Shown here: positions 1 through 5,517 of the stretch, in pieces
Layout: each line of letters begins with the position of its first letter
How positions within the stretch are numbered: position 1 is the stretch's first letter
DNA from: Streptomyces speibonae
GTDB taxonomy: Bacteria; Actinomycetota; Actinomycetes; Streptomycetales; Streptomycetaceae
Direction of reading: 5' to 3'
DNA: 5,517 bases
Assembly: GCA_000715605.1 (NCBI GenBank)
Contig: KL568633.1
Coordinates: forward strand, 2,945 to 8,461
Program-made: the position numbers and the translations under genes
Notes under the pieces: generated by a model
Seen by the model: the letters and a program-made list of their open reading frames with translations, nothing else
Databases searched by the model: none
Told to the model about the DNA's origin: nothing

Positions 1-3000
1 CCTGTATCGGTCCCAGGCCGTCGCCGGTGGCGGCGGCCAGGGCGGCGGGCGCGTCCGGCTGCCAGTTGGCGGCGCCCTTGTCCCGGATCAGCCGCGTCAC
101 CGCGGCCAGTTGGGCGGCCGGGAACAGCGGAGGGTGCGCGGTCTCCTGCTCCAGCGTGAAGTGGGCGACGGCGCCGAAGGTGCCGGCCGGATCGTGGTCG
201 AGGGCGAGCCAGTGCACACGCTTGGCCTGGTGGTCGGCCCGCTGGCAGCCGAGGACGACGACGGTGCGGCCCTCCCGGCGCAGCACCTGTCCCGCGCGCT
301 CCTGCTTGGTGTGGGGTTCGCTCAGCACGATCTCGCGCAGCGCGGTCCCGGGTGCGGCGAGCGGACCCTCCGCGACCGCGTCGAAGAGCAGCAGCAGCGC
401 GGTGCGGTGGGCGGCGGGCAGCGTGGGTGAGGCGGCGCGGTGGGCGAGCGGGCGCAGGACGTCCAGGAGGGACAGCCACGGCACGCCGGCTCCGGGGATG
501 GTGTGGTCCTCGCTGCGCCATCCGTCGGCGTCCCCGGTGAGCCGGGCGGAGGCGGGCAGGGGCTTGCCTTCGGCGGGCTTGCCCGACAGGACGTGGTTGA
601 CGGCCCGGATCTGGCGCAGGGCGGTCCAGCGCTGCGCGCTGCCCCACCAGCCGTGCTGCACTGCGAGCCCGGCGGTCGCCTCGCGCAGGGTCTCGTCGTC
701 GCCGTCCTCCGGCTCGTAGTCGGCGAACATGTCCTCGGCGCGCGGGCGCTCGGTCGCGGGACGCCGCTCGGGAGGTGCCGCGAATCGGTCGACGGACACC
801 GCGAGGCGCAGCACCGCGCCGACGTGCGCTGTCACGCCGGCGAGCAGGTGCGGCTCGGTGAGGCCGGGGAGGGTGCGGGAGACGGCCTCGCGGAGGAACT
901 CCTCGGCGGCCGGGACGGCGGAGGCGGCGTTCCCGGCGGGCGCGGTGTTCCCGGTGTTCCCCGGTTCGGCGTCCGTCTTCGCCCGGGCGGCGGCGGTCTG
1001 CTCGTGCCATTCGGCCATGGCCTCGGCGCCGGCGCGCAGGAGGTCGCCCGCCTGCTCGTCGGTCAGCGCCCGCAGCAGCGCGGACGCGGCCTCGTCGCGT
1101 GGCCGCAGGGCGTGCCAGAAGTCCGCCGGCGGGACGAGCCGTGTGCCGGCGGCGAACTCGCCGCCCCGCTCCAGCGGCGTCACCTGGCCCATCTCGTCGC
1201 CGCCGGGCGTGTACAGGACGACCTGGCGGAACTGGGTGGCGGCGACGAGTTCGGTGCCCCCGGGCAGCCGCAGCCCTCCGAGAGGAACGCGCCGCATCCG
1301 CACGGCGGGCAGGGTGACGGTCCGGCCGTCCGGCGTGCCCGCGACGGTGCGCGCCTCGTCCCCCTCGCCCTCGGTGCGCACCCACCGGCCGAGGACCGTG
1401 CCGTCGGTGCCGAACGGGCTGTGCTCCAGTCCGGGCTGGAGGGGCAGCACAGAGCAGTACTGCTGCTCCAGGGTGGCGCCCTCGCTGATCCCGGAGCGCA
1501 GGAAGGCGGGCAGCGAGGCGCGTGAGTGGGTGCCGCTGACCGGGTCGTACTCGAGCCACACCTGCCGGGGGCCCTGCCGGCCCTCGCGCCAGAACGAGGT
1601 GCCGTCGCCCAGGATGCGGCGGGTGGGCTGCAGGACTGTGTCGCCGGCGTGCAGGACGCGGCCGCCGGTGGCGCGGCCGCCGCCGGGCAGGGGGATCGAG
1701 GGCTCGCCCGTGTAGCCGCCGTACCACGCAGGAAGGTGCTCCCCGCCCAGCGCGAACACCTCGGACGGGCGGGCCGACCAGTAGCCGTACTGTTTGTTCT
1801 CGTGCCGCCACATCACCAGCAGTTCGCCGTCGGTGTAGCGGAACGACGGGCGCTGCCAGCGGTCCAGCTGCACCGGCAGCCGCAGGTCGTGCTCCAGCAG
1901 GATGCCCTCGGGCCCCACGATGATCGCCTTGTGCCCGCGGGAGAGGATCAGCGCCGGCCACGCCTCGTCGACGGCGAGCTTGTCCTCGCGGTCCCGCCGG
2001 GTCTCGGCGTCCAGGCGCCGCAGCGCCTCGTCGAGGGCGGGCCACCCCAGCTCGTCGAGGATGCCCGCGCTCAGGGTACGGCGCAGCAGCGAGGCGATGT
2101 CGAGCTCGGAGGCCCGGGCGACGGCCTTCGGGCCGATCCGGGCGGCGATCTCGCCGAAGGGGCGCAGCCGTCCGAGCGCGGCGCGCGCGGCGGGCAGACC
2201 GGTCGCGGTGGTCAGTTCGTCCGCCGCGTCCTCCAGCCACTCGCGCAGGATGTCGGCGAGCACGGGATGCGCGGCCAGCTCCTCCAGCGCGTCCCGGCCC
2301 GAGTGGTGGTTCTTGATGTTCCCGACGGCGTTGTACAGCAGGCGCCTCAGGCGCGGGTCCGCGGCGACGGCGGCGAGGTCCCGGCGTGCGGGCCGGGTGT
2401 CGTTCAGCCACTGGTGGACGGCGAGGTGGGCGTCCGGGGCGGGCATCCGCAGCGGGATGTCCTGTGCCCGGCACAGGTCCAGCAGATCGAGGTCGGCGCC
2501 CTCGTGCCACCGTCCGGTGAAGAGGTCCACGGGGCGGCCGTCGGCGCGCAGGCGCGCGGCCATGCGCTCGACGAGCGCGAGGGTGGCCGGTGAGCGGTCG
2601 CCGACCGAGCCGCCGTGCTTGCGGTGCAGGGCCCACCGGCTGAGCCAGTCCGCAGCGTCGACGCCGTCGGCGGCCCCGGACTCGCCGGTGAGCAGCCGGT
2701 CGGTGCCGGTCTCCGCGAGCAGGGCGAGCCAGAACTCGTCGTCGTCCGTGGAGCGGCCCAGCCCGGCGGGCATGATCTCCAGCAGCCGGCCGCGCAGTTC
2801 GGGTCGCTGCTCGGTGAGGACGACGAGCGTGGCCCGGTAGAAGTTCCAGAAGGAGGCGGGGGCGCGCACCGCCGCGGGCGAGGCGAGGAGGTCGGCGACG
2901 AAGGCGCACTCCTCGCGGCCCCGGTCCAGCCCCGCCGCCTTGATCAGCGTGCGCGCGTCCTGCGGCAGGGACGCGTATGGCGGCATGCCGGCGGCGCAGC

Positions 3001-3709
3001 GCTCCACGGTGAGCTGCCGGAACTGCGCCCATGCCTCGGCCGGCGTGAGACGCGCCGCGAGGGCCTTGACGTGTTCCTTGAGCGCCTTGACCGTCAGCGC
3101 GCCGGCGAAGGCGAACTCCAGGAAGACGGCCCGCTGCCGCTCCTCGTCCACGGCCAGGGCGTGCACCCGCTCCGCGTCGCGGGCCTTGCCGAAGAAGGCC
3201 GCCGCGTAGGTGGTGTTCTCGTGCTGCAGGAAGACGCGGGCGGCCTGCTCGTAGAAGGTGGGCAGGAAGTGCGGCACGGCGCGGCCGAGTTGCTCGCCGA
3301 GTGCCTCGAAGCCCTCCTTGGCGGTGCCGGGGCGGGACTTGGCCTGCCGGGCGAGCCGCTCGATGTCCCGGACCAGCGCCAGCGCGTGGTGACCGTTCGC
3401 CGGGTCGTTGACCAGCGCCCAGGCGGGGAAGCCGAGGGTCTCCCGGCGGACCTGGCCGACCTCGCGGGTCTCGGGCTCGCGGGCCAGTCCGAGGAAGTCC
3501 AGGGCGAGGTCCTCCGCCTCGCCGAGGGTGCCGGGCACCAGCCGGACGACCTTCCGCTCGTCCAGCGCGGTGTGCGTGTAGGTGCGGACGGTGAGGACGT
3601 CGGCGTCCTCCCGGTCCGTGACGCCCGGGGGCAGCACGGCGCCGGCGTCGAGCAGCGTGGCCGCGGTGGTCTCGTCGTAGGTGAAACCGTCGTACTCGTA
3701 CGTCGTCAC
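1..3709 (-). CDS. Giant multidomain protein of unknown function, 3' end outside window (candidate beta-propeller partner of a MoxR/VWA system)
   Basis: The frame starts at a GTG (3707-3709) and stays open for 1236 codons to the left edge, with no stop or frameshift. The GTG overlaps the stop of the upstream DUF4132 gene in a GTGA tetranucleotide and has a GAGGAG ribosome site 8 nt upstream. Residues 1-96 are acidic and Thr-rich. Residues 97-580 are mostly helical; the segment near 148-182 (FLPTFYEQAARVF followed by YAAAFFGKARDAERVHAL) resembles a TPR-type repeat. Residues 580-860 are dense in short beta strands, Trp, Tyr and Gly turns (for example SRGHKAIIVGPEG and FRYTDGELLVMW), compatible with propeller blades. 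Residues 905-935 are an Ala/Pro/Gly/Asn linker containing a GNTGNT repeat. Residues 936-1126 are helical and 1127-1196 beta-rich again (REGRTVVVLGCQ, KRVHWLALDHD). No signal peptide, membrane helix, Walker A motif or nuclease motif is visible, so it is probably cytosolic. I do not recognise a named family with certainty. The gene is certain; the function is unknown. Confidence 0.93.
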   Translation of the reverse strand, partial: MTTYEYDGFTYDETTAATLLDAGAVLPPGVTDREDADVLTVRTYTHTALDERKVVRLVPGTLGEAEDLALDFLGLAREPETREVGQVRRETLGFPAWALVNDPANGHHALALVRDIERLARQAKSRPGTAKEGFEALGEQLGRAVPHFLPTFYEQAARVFLQHENTTYAAAFFGKARDAERVHALAVDEERQRAVFLEFAFAGALTVKALKEHVKALAARLTPAEAWAQFRQLTVERCAAGMPPYASLPQDARTLIKAAGLDRGREECAFVADLLASPAAVRAPASFWNFYRATLVVLTEQRPELRGRLLEIMPAGLGRSTDDDEFWLALLAETGTDRLLTGESGAADGVDAADWLSRWALHRKHGGSVGDRSPATLALVERMAARLRADGRPVDLFTGRWHEGADLDLLDLCRAQDIPLRMPAPDAHLAVHQWLNDTRPARRDLAAVAADPRLRRLLYNAVGNIKNHHSGRDALEELAAHPVLADILREWLEDAADELTTATGLPAARAALGRLRPFGEIAARIGPKAVARASELDIASLLRRTLSAGILDELGWPALDEALRRLDAETRRDREDKLAVDEAWPALILSRGHKAIIVGPEGILLEHDLRLPVQLDRWQRPSFRYTDGELLVMWRHENKQYGYWSARPSEVFALGGEHLPAWYGGYTGEPSIPLPGGGRATGGRVLHAGDTVLQPTRRILGDGTSFWREGRQGPRQVWLEYDPVSGTHSRASLPAFLRSGISEGATLEQQYCSVLPLQPGLEHSPFGTDGTVLGRWVRTEGEGDEARTVAGTPDGRTVTLPAVRMRRVPLGGLRLPGGTELVAATQFRQVVLYTPGGDEMGQVTPLERGGEFAAGTRLVPPADFWHALRPRDEAASALLRALTDEQAGDLLRAGAEAMAEWHEQTAAARAKTDAEPGNTGNTAPAGNAASAVPAAEEFLREAVSRTLPGLTEPHLLAGVTAHVGAVLRLAVSVDRFAAPPERRPATERPRAEDMFADYEPEDGDDETLREATAGLAVQHGWWGSAQRWTALRQIRAVNHVLSGKPAEGKPLPASARLTGDADGWRSEDHTIPGAGVPWLSLLDVLRPLAHRAASPTLPAAHRTALLLLFDAVAEGPLAAPGTALREIVLSEPHTKQERAGQVLRREGRTVVVLGCQRADHQAKRVHWLALDHDPAGTFGAVAHFTLEQETAHPPLFPAAQLAAVTRLIRDKGAANWQPDAPAALAAATGDGLGPIQ
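944..961 (-). repeat. 9-bp tandem duplication in the linker of the giant protein
   Basis: GGTGTTCCC occurs twice head to tail on the plus strand (944-952, 953-961). On the coding strand this gives Gly-Asn-Thr twice, inside an Ala/Pro/Gly-rich stretch (residues about 905-935) that separates two folded regions. In-frame slippage in a flexible linker is the simplest explanation. Confidence 0.7.
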
Positions 3710-4560
3710 GCCGCACGCTCCTCGTCCTCGATGTCGCGTCCGGCGTACAGTGCGGCCGCCATGCGCATACCCTCCGACCAGGCCACGGGCCCGACCTGAC
3801 CGAGCTTCAGTGTGCGGCCCGCGGGGTCGGTGAAGACCAGCGGTCCGGTCTCCGTCTCCGCCCATCCGTCGTAGTCGCCGACCCACACGCGGGCCTCGAC
3901 GCCGCAGCCGTCCTCCAGGACGTTGCACACGGCGTGGCCGCCGCGGACGCGGTAGCCCAGTTGGGCCGCGCGGCCGTGCAGGAACCTCAGTTCCTTGAAG
4001 ACACCGCCCGCGTAGTCGTCGACGGAGGCGGCCTCGGTGTCGAGGGCCGCGGGCCGGTGCCACACCTCGCGGAAGAGCTGCTGGGCGCGCTGTTCGATGC
4101 CCAGCTCGACGGCGAACTCGCGCAGGTCCTCCAGTTCGTCGAGGAGCACCGGGTGCGGCAGGCGCACCAGTGCCGGGGTGAGCCGGACGGTGTCGCCGTC
4201 GAGGTCGACCAGGCCGAGGCCGCGGTCGGGGTCGGCGTCCCGCAGGAACCCGGCGACGACGCCGTCCGCCCCCGTGACGACCATGTCGCGCAGCGCGGCC
4301 TGCCAGGCCGGGTCGGGCCACACCCGCGCCAGGACCTCGAACGGCACCGGCAGCGAGCGCACCATCCACCGCTCCACATCGGCCAGACACTGCCGTTCGT
4401 GCCGCTCCAGCCACTCGACGAGCTGACGCAGCCCCACCACCGCCGGATCGTCGGCGATTTTGGACGGTACGGATTTCAGCCCCCGTCCGGCCGCGTTGCG
4501 GCACACCACCTTGCCGTCGTCGAGGGCGACTTCATAGCCGCCGGCCGACACCCACCCCAT
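3706..4560 (-). CDS. Stand-alone DUF4132 (MolR/YehI-type) domain protein
   Basis: This encodes 284 residues. An N-terminal module (about 1-66) has the pattern GGYEVALDDGKVVCRN, then LKSVP at 28-32 and WLERH at 50-54. From about 65 to 170 the order matches the DUF4132 core: WMVRSLPVPFEVLARVWPD (65-83), a strand pair with GFLRDAD and DLDGDTVRL, then VRLPHPVLLDELEDLREF (132-149) and a GIEQRAQQLFREVW segment (154-167). The C-terminal part (188-274) has KELRFLHGRAAQLGYRVRGG, ARVWVGDYD and a closing VGPVAWSEGMRMAAALYAG. No catalytic triad or nucleotide-binding motif is visible, and the biochemical role of DUF4132 is unknown; E. coli YehI (MolR) carries one. In MolR-type proteins the domain normally closes a polypeptide of a thousand residues or more, whereas here it is a separate small gene. 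It is translationally coupled (4-bp overlap) to the giant gene, so the products probably act together. The ATG at 4560 is preferred over an in-frame upstream start at 4641 because of its ribosome site. Family assignment is from memory of the domain pattern. Confidence 0.85.
   Translation of the reverse strand: MGWVSAGGYEVALDDGKVVCRNAAGRGLKSVPSKIADDPAVVGLRQLVEWLERHERQCLADVERWMVRSLPVPFEVLARVWPDPAWQAALRDMVVTGADGVVAGFLRDADPDRGLGLVDLDGDTVRLTPALVRLPHPVLLDELEDLREFAVELGIEQRAQQLFREVWHRPAALDTEAASVDDYAGGVFKELRFLHGRAAQLGYRVRGGHAVCNVLEDGCGVEARVWVGDYDGWAETETGPLVFTDPAGRTLKLGQVGPVAWSEGMRMAAALYAGRDIEDEERAA
3718..3723 (-). promoter_or_regulatory. Ribosome binding site of the giant gene, inside the end of the DUF4132 gene
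   Basis: GAGGAG on the minus strand lies 8 nt before the GTG at 3709, within the codons for the acidic tail (EDEER) of the upstream protein. Together with the GTGA stop/start overlap it fixes the start of the giant gene and indicates coupled translation. Confidence 0.7.
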
Positions 4561-4565
4561 GCGTG

Positions 4566-4570
4566 CCTCC
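4566..4570 (-). promoter_or_regulatory. Ribosome binding site deciding the DUF4132 start
   Basis: GGAGG (within GCGGGAGG) on the minus strand is 5 nt before the ATG at 4560. No comparable site precedes the in-frame upstream start at 4641, so the shorter 284-residue product is chosen. Confidence 0.75.
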
Positions 4571-4579
4571 CGCAGAACA

Positions 4580-4587
4580 TTGATCAA
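4580..4587. promoter_or_regulatory. TTGATCAA palindrome, possible operator upstream of the DUF4132 operon
   Basis: This is a perfect 8-bp AT-rich palindrome within CATTGATCAAGTG, about 20 bp upstream of the operon's start codon. It lies just downstream of the candidate TACAGT -10 box, where a repressor could block transcription. It stands out in a very GC-rich context, but it is short and a single copy, so its function is speculative. Confidence 0.25.
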
Positions 4588-4763
4588 GTGACGGGAACTG
4601 TAGGGCAGGAGTCTGACAACGGGCTCCGGCCCTGGGGACACCGGGTGCGGAAGCTGTTGTTCCGTGGGGCGGCGGGGCCATCGGGGTGGTCGCGTGCCGT
4701 GTCGGGGCGTCGTGGCCGGGCCCGCTGGCCATGCTGGGTCGGGCAGGCAGCTTTCCGAGCGAC

Positions 4764-4769
4764 GAGGAG
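4764..4769 (+). promoter_or_regulatory. Ribosome binding site deciding the start of the small acidic gene
   Basis: GAGGAG ends 6 nt before the ATG at 4776. It selects this start over the in-frame ATG at 4686, which would add 30 residues (VACRVGASWPG...) and has no purine-rich site in front of it. Confidence 0.7.
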
Positions 4770-4775
4770 CACGGC

Positions 4776-4991
4776 ATGGCCACGGACCCGGTCGGGCGAT
4801 TCCTGACGGCGTTGGACCCGGATCACCGCGAGGCCGTCAGTTCCAGGCCGCGCGAGGAACAGGAACGTCTGGCGGCCGCCTGGGAGCGGGAGCTGGACAC
4901 CGACGACGAGCTCGACTCCCTCGACGAGCTGTCCCCCGCGGCGGCCGAGGCCGAGGCGGCTCGCCGCGTCCTCGGCCGTGAGCACGAATAG
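4776..4991 (+). CDS. Small, highly acidic hypothetical protein (71 aa)
   Basis: The protein begins MATDPVGRFLTALDPDHREA and ends VLGREHE. Of 71 residues 20 are Asp or Glu and 9 are Arg; there is no Lys and no Cys. It appears fully helical: a helix around 5-13, a long charged helix around 25-40 containing a single Trp36, an acidic stretch at 41-52 (DTDDELDSLDEL), and an Ala/Glu/Arg helix at 53-70. There is no signal peptide or membrane segment, so it is probably cytosolic. The start is set by a good ribosome site, the stop is TAG, and a strong hairpin follows 13 nt later, which together support a real monocistronic gene. It is divergent from the DUF4132 operon and convergent with the aldo/keto reductase gene. 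I do not recognise a family. Its charge would suit binding a basic surface or mimicking nucleic acid, but that is only a guess from composition. Confidence 0.75.
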   Translation: MATDPVGRFLTALDPDHREAVSSRPREEQERLAAAWERELDTDDELDSLDELSPAAAEAEAARRVLGREHE

Positions 4992-5004
4992 AAGAGGTCA
5001 AGGC

Positions 5005-5032
5005 GTGGGGCCGTCCGGTCGGACGGCCCCAC
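5005..5032. terminator. Bidirectional hairpin terminator between convergent genes
   Basis: A perfect 12-bp stem (GTGGGGCCGTCC pairing with GGACGGCCCCAC) closes a GGTC tetraloop. It sits 13 nt after the stop of the small acidic gene and 12 nt after the stop of the convergent aldo/keto reductase gene, so it can end transcripts from both sides. There is no run of T residues on either strand, which is usual for Streptomyces hairpin terminators. Confidence 0.85.
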
Positions 5033-5044
5033 ACGGCTGCTGGC

Positions 5045-5517
5045 TCAGTTGCCCACGCCGAGGTTGGCCATGAAGGCGGCCGGGTAGCGGTCGCCGCGCG
5101 CCGCGCCGCGCGGCACCGCCTTCTCGATCTCGGCCAGGTCGTCGTCGGTCAGCGTCAGGTCGAGCGCGGGCAGCGCCTCGGCCAGCCGCTCGCGGGTGCG
5201 GGCACCCACCAGGGGCACGATGTCCTCCCCCTGCGCCGCCACCCACGCGATGACCAGCTGCGCCACGGTGCACCCCTTCGCCTCGGCGACCCGCCGCAGC
5301 GCCTCCACGAGGGCGAGGTTGTGCTCCACGTTGCCGTCCGCGAACCGGGGACTGGCCCCGCGGTGGTCACCGGGACGGCCCGCGCGGTCGGCGGACCAGT
5401 GCCCGGAGATCAGGCCGCGGCCCAGGACGCCGTACGCCGTCAGGCCGATGCCGAGTTCCCGCAGCGTCGGCAGGACCTCCGCCTCGACCGCGCGGGAGAT
5501 CAGCGAGTACTCGATCT
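5045..5517 (-). CDS. Aldo/keto reductase, C-terminal half (5' end outside window)
   Basis: The open frame enters at the right edge and ends in TGA (5045-5047), giving 157 complete C-terminal codons of a protein that is normally about 320-340 residues. The family carries out NAD(P)H-dependent reduction of aldehydes and ketones on a TIM-barrel fold in the cytosol. Visible landmarks in order are IEYSLISR at the edge (barrel strand), RELGIGLTAYGVLGRGLISG (5402-5461), SPRFADGNVEHNLALVEALR, GCTVAQLVIAWVAAQ, and the cofactor-phosphate loop IVPLVGARTRERLAEAL (5171-5221), ending in DRYPAAFMANLGVGN. The pattern matches the YakC/AKR13-like branch. The catalytic Asp-Tyr-Lys-His set lies in the missing N-terminal half and cannot be checked. 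The substrate is unknown. The gene is convergent with the small acidic gene, shares its terminator, and shows no link to the DUF4132 operon. The open frame runs upstream past an internal GTG at 5329, so that is not the true start. Confidence 0.93.
   Translation of the reverse strand, partial: IEYSLISRAVEAEVLPTLRELGIGLTAYGVLGRGLISGHWSADRAGRPGDHRGASPRFADGNVEHNLALVEALRRVAEAKGCTVAQLVIAWVAAQGEDIVPLVGARTRERLAEALPALDLTLTDDDLAEIEKAVPRGAARGDRYPAAFMANLGVGN

Larger units (their letters stand above)
4561..4775. promoter_or_regulatory. Divergent intergenic region between the DUF4132 operon and the small acidic gene
   Basis: These 215 bp must carry the promoters of both divergent units. On the minus strand TACAGT (4597-4602) fits a -10 box of TANNNT form, about 37 nt from the DUF4132 start, but no good -35 lies 17-18 bp further upstream. 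On the plus strand TTGATC (4580-4585) and TAGGGC (4601-4606) resemble -35 and -10 boxes at a short 15-bp spacing, which would leave a leader of about 160 nt before 4776. Neither is convincing. The left end, 4571-4620, is clearly less GC-rich than the surroundings, as expected of a Streptomyces promoter zone. Short inverted repeats at 4621-4632 and 4713-4731 are of the kind common by chance at this GC content. I see no riboswitch. Confidence 0.45.

Noticed and set aside
27..2840. Other plus-strand frames over the giant gene (27-719, 729-1715, 1902-2840)
   Set aside because: They overlap a well-supported coding frame, are Ser/Arg/Pro-rich in the manner of GC-bias shadows, and lack ribosome sites and family resemblance.
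440..3799. Chain of long plus-strand open frames (440-1525, 1526-2593, 2615-3799) that look like a tandem operon
   Set aside because: Through position 3709 all three are in the codon-aligned antisense register of the giant minus-strand gene. There, stops arise only where the real gene uses TTA, CTA or TCA, which are rare at this GC content (for example the TGA at 1523 is a TCA Ser codon read backwards). Their Gly/Arg/Ala/Val-rich translations resemble no protein family, while the minus frame has normal composition.
4561..4641. Longer form of the DUF4132 protein starting at 4641
   Set aside because: The extra 27 residues have no ribosome site in front and would translate through the probable promoter and palindrome; the ATG at 4560 has GGAGG at ideal distance.
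4713..4731. TGGCC...GGCCA inverted repeat upstream of the small acidic gene
   Set aside because: A 5-bp G/C stem with a 9-nt loop is expected by chance at this base composition and has no special position.
3934..4806. Plus-strand open frame of 290 codons antisense to the DUF4132 gene
   Set aside because: It opposes a gene with recognisable domain motifs and ends inside the small acidic gene in another frame; its His/Gln/Gly-rich composition is typical of an antisense shadow.
4532..4985. Minus-strand frames antisense to the small acidic gene (4532-4783, 4584-4985)
   Set aside because: There is no ribosome site or recognisable protein, and they run opposite a plus-strand gene that has a good ribosome site and terminator.
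5045..5329. Aldo/keto reductase read as a complete 94-residue gene starting at 5329
   Set aside because: The frame stays open upstream to the window edge and encodes family-typical motifs there (IEYSLISR, AYGVLGRG), so the GTG at 5329 is an internal Val codon.
1..5517. Search for CRISPR arrays, tRNA/rRNA genes, insertion sequences and attachment sites
   Set aside because: No regularly spaced repeats, cloverleaf-like sequences, transposase motifs or terminal inverted repeats were seen; nearly all of the window is accounted for by four genes.

Overview
The window is very GC-rich with strong G/C bias at third codon positions, GTG and ATG starts, and no TTA codon in any gene I call. It looks like chromosomal DNA of a high-GC actinobacterium, most likely Streptomyces or a close relative. 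I see no transposase, integrase, tRNA, rRNA, CRISPR array or phage gene.

Layout. Positions 1-4560 hold a two-gene minus-strand operon. The promoter-proximal gene (3706-4560) encodes a 284-residue stand-alone DUF4132 (MolR/YehI-type) protein. Its stop codon overlaps by 4 bp the GTG start of a giant gene (1-3709) that is open through at least 1236 codons and runs off the left edge. I translated this frame codon by codon and found no stop or frameshift. The giant protein has a helical, TPR-like N-terminal half, a beta-strand-rich middle that may be a propeller, a low-complexity linker, and a second helical plus beta-rich section. A 215-bp intergenic region (4561-4775) separates the operon from a divergent small plus-strand gene (4776-4991) for a 71-residue, very acidic, lysine-free protein. 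A perfect 12-bp-stem hairpin (5005-5032) lies midway between that gene and the convergent C-terminal half of an aldo/keto reductase gene (5045-5517), whose start is beyond the right edge.

How it may work. In E. coli the DUF4132 gene yehI lies in a cluster with a MoxR-type AAA+ ATPase (yehL), a VWA-domain protein (yehP) and a SWIM zinc-finger protein (yehQ). Pfam also describes MoxR-vWA-beta-propeller ternary systems. The DUF4132 plus giant-protein pair is therefore a candidate piece of such an NTP-dependent ternary (possibly conflict or defence) system. The MoxR and VWA genes, if present, should lie just left of position 1. This is inference: neither is in the window. The aldo/keto reductase and the small acidic protein look like unrelated flanking genes.

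Long open frames on the plus strand across 27-3799 are antisense shadows of the giant gene and are not annotated.
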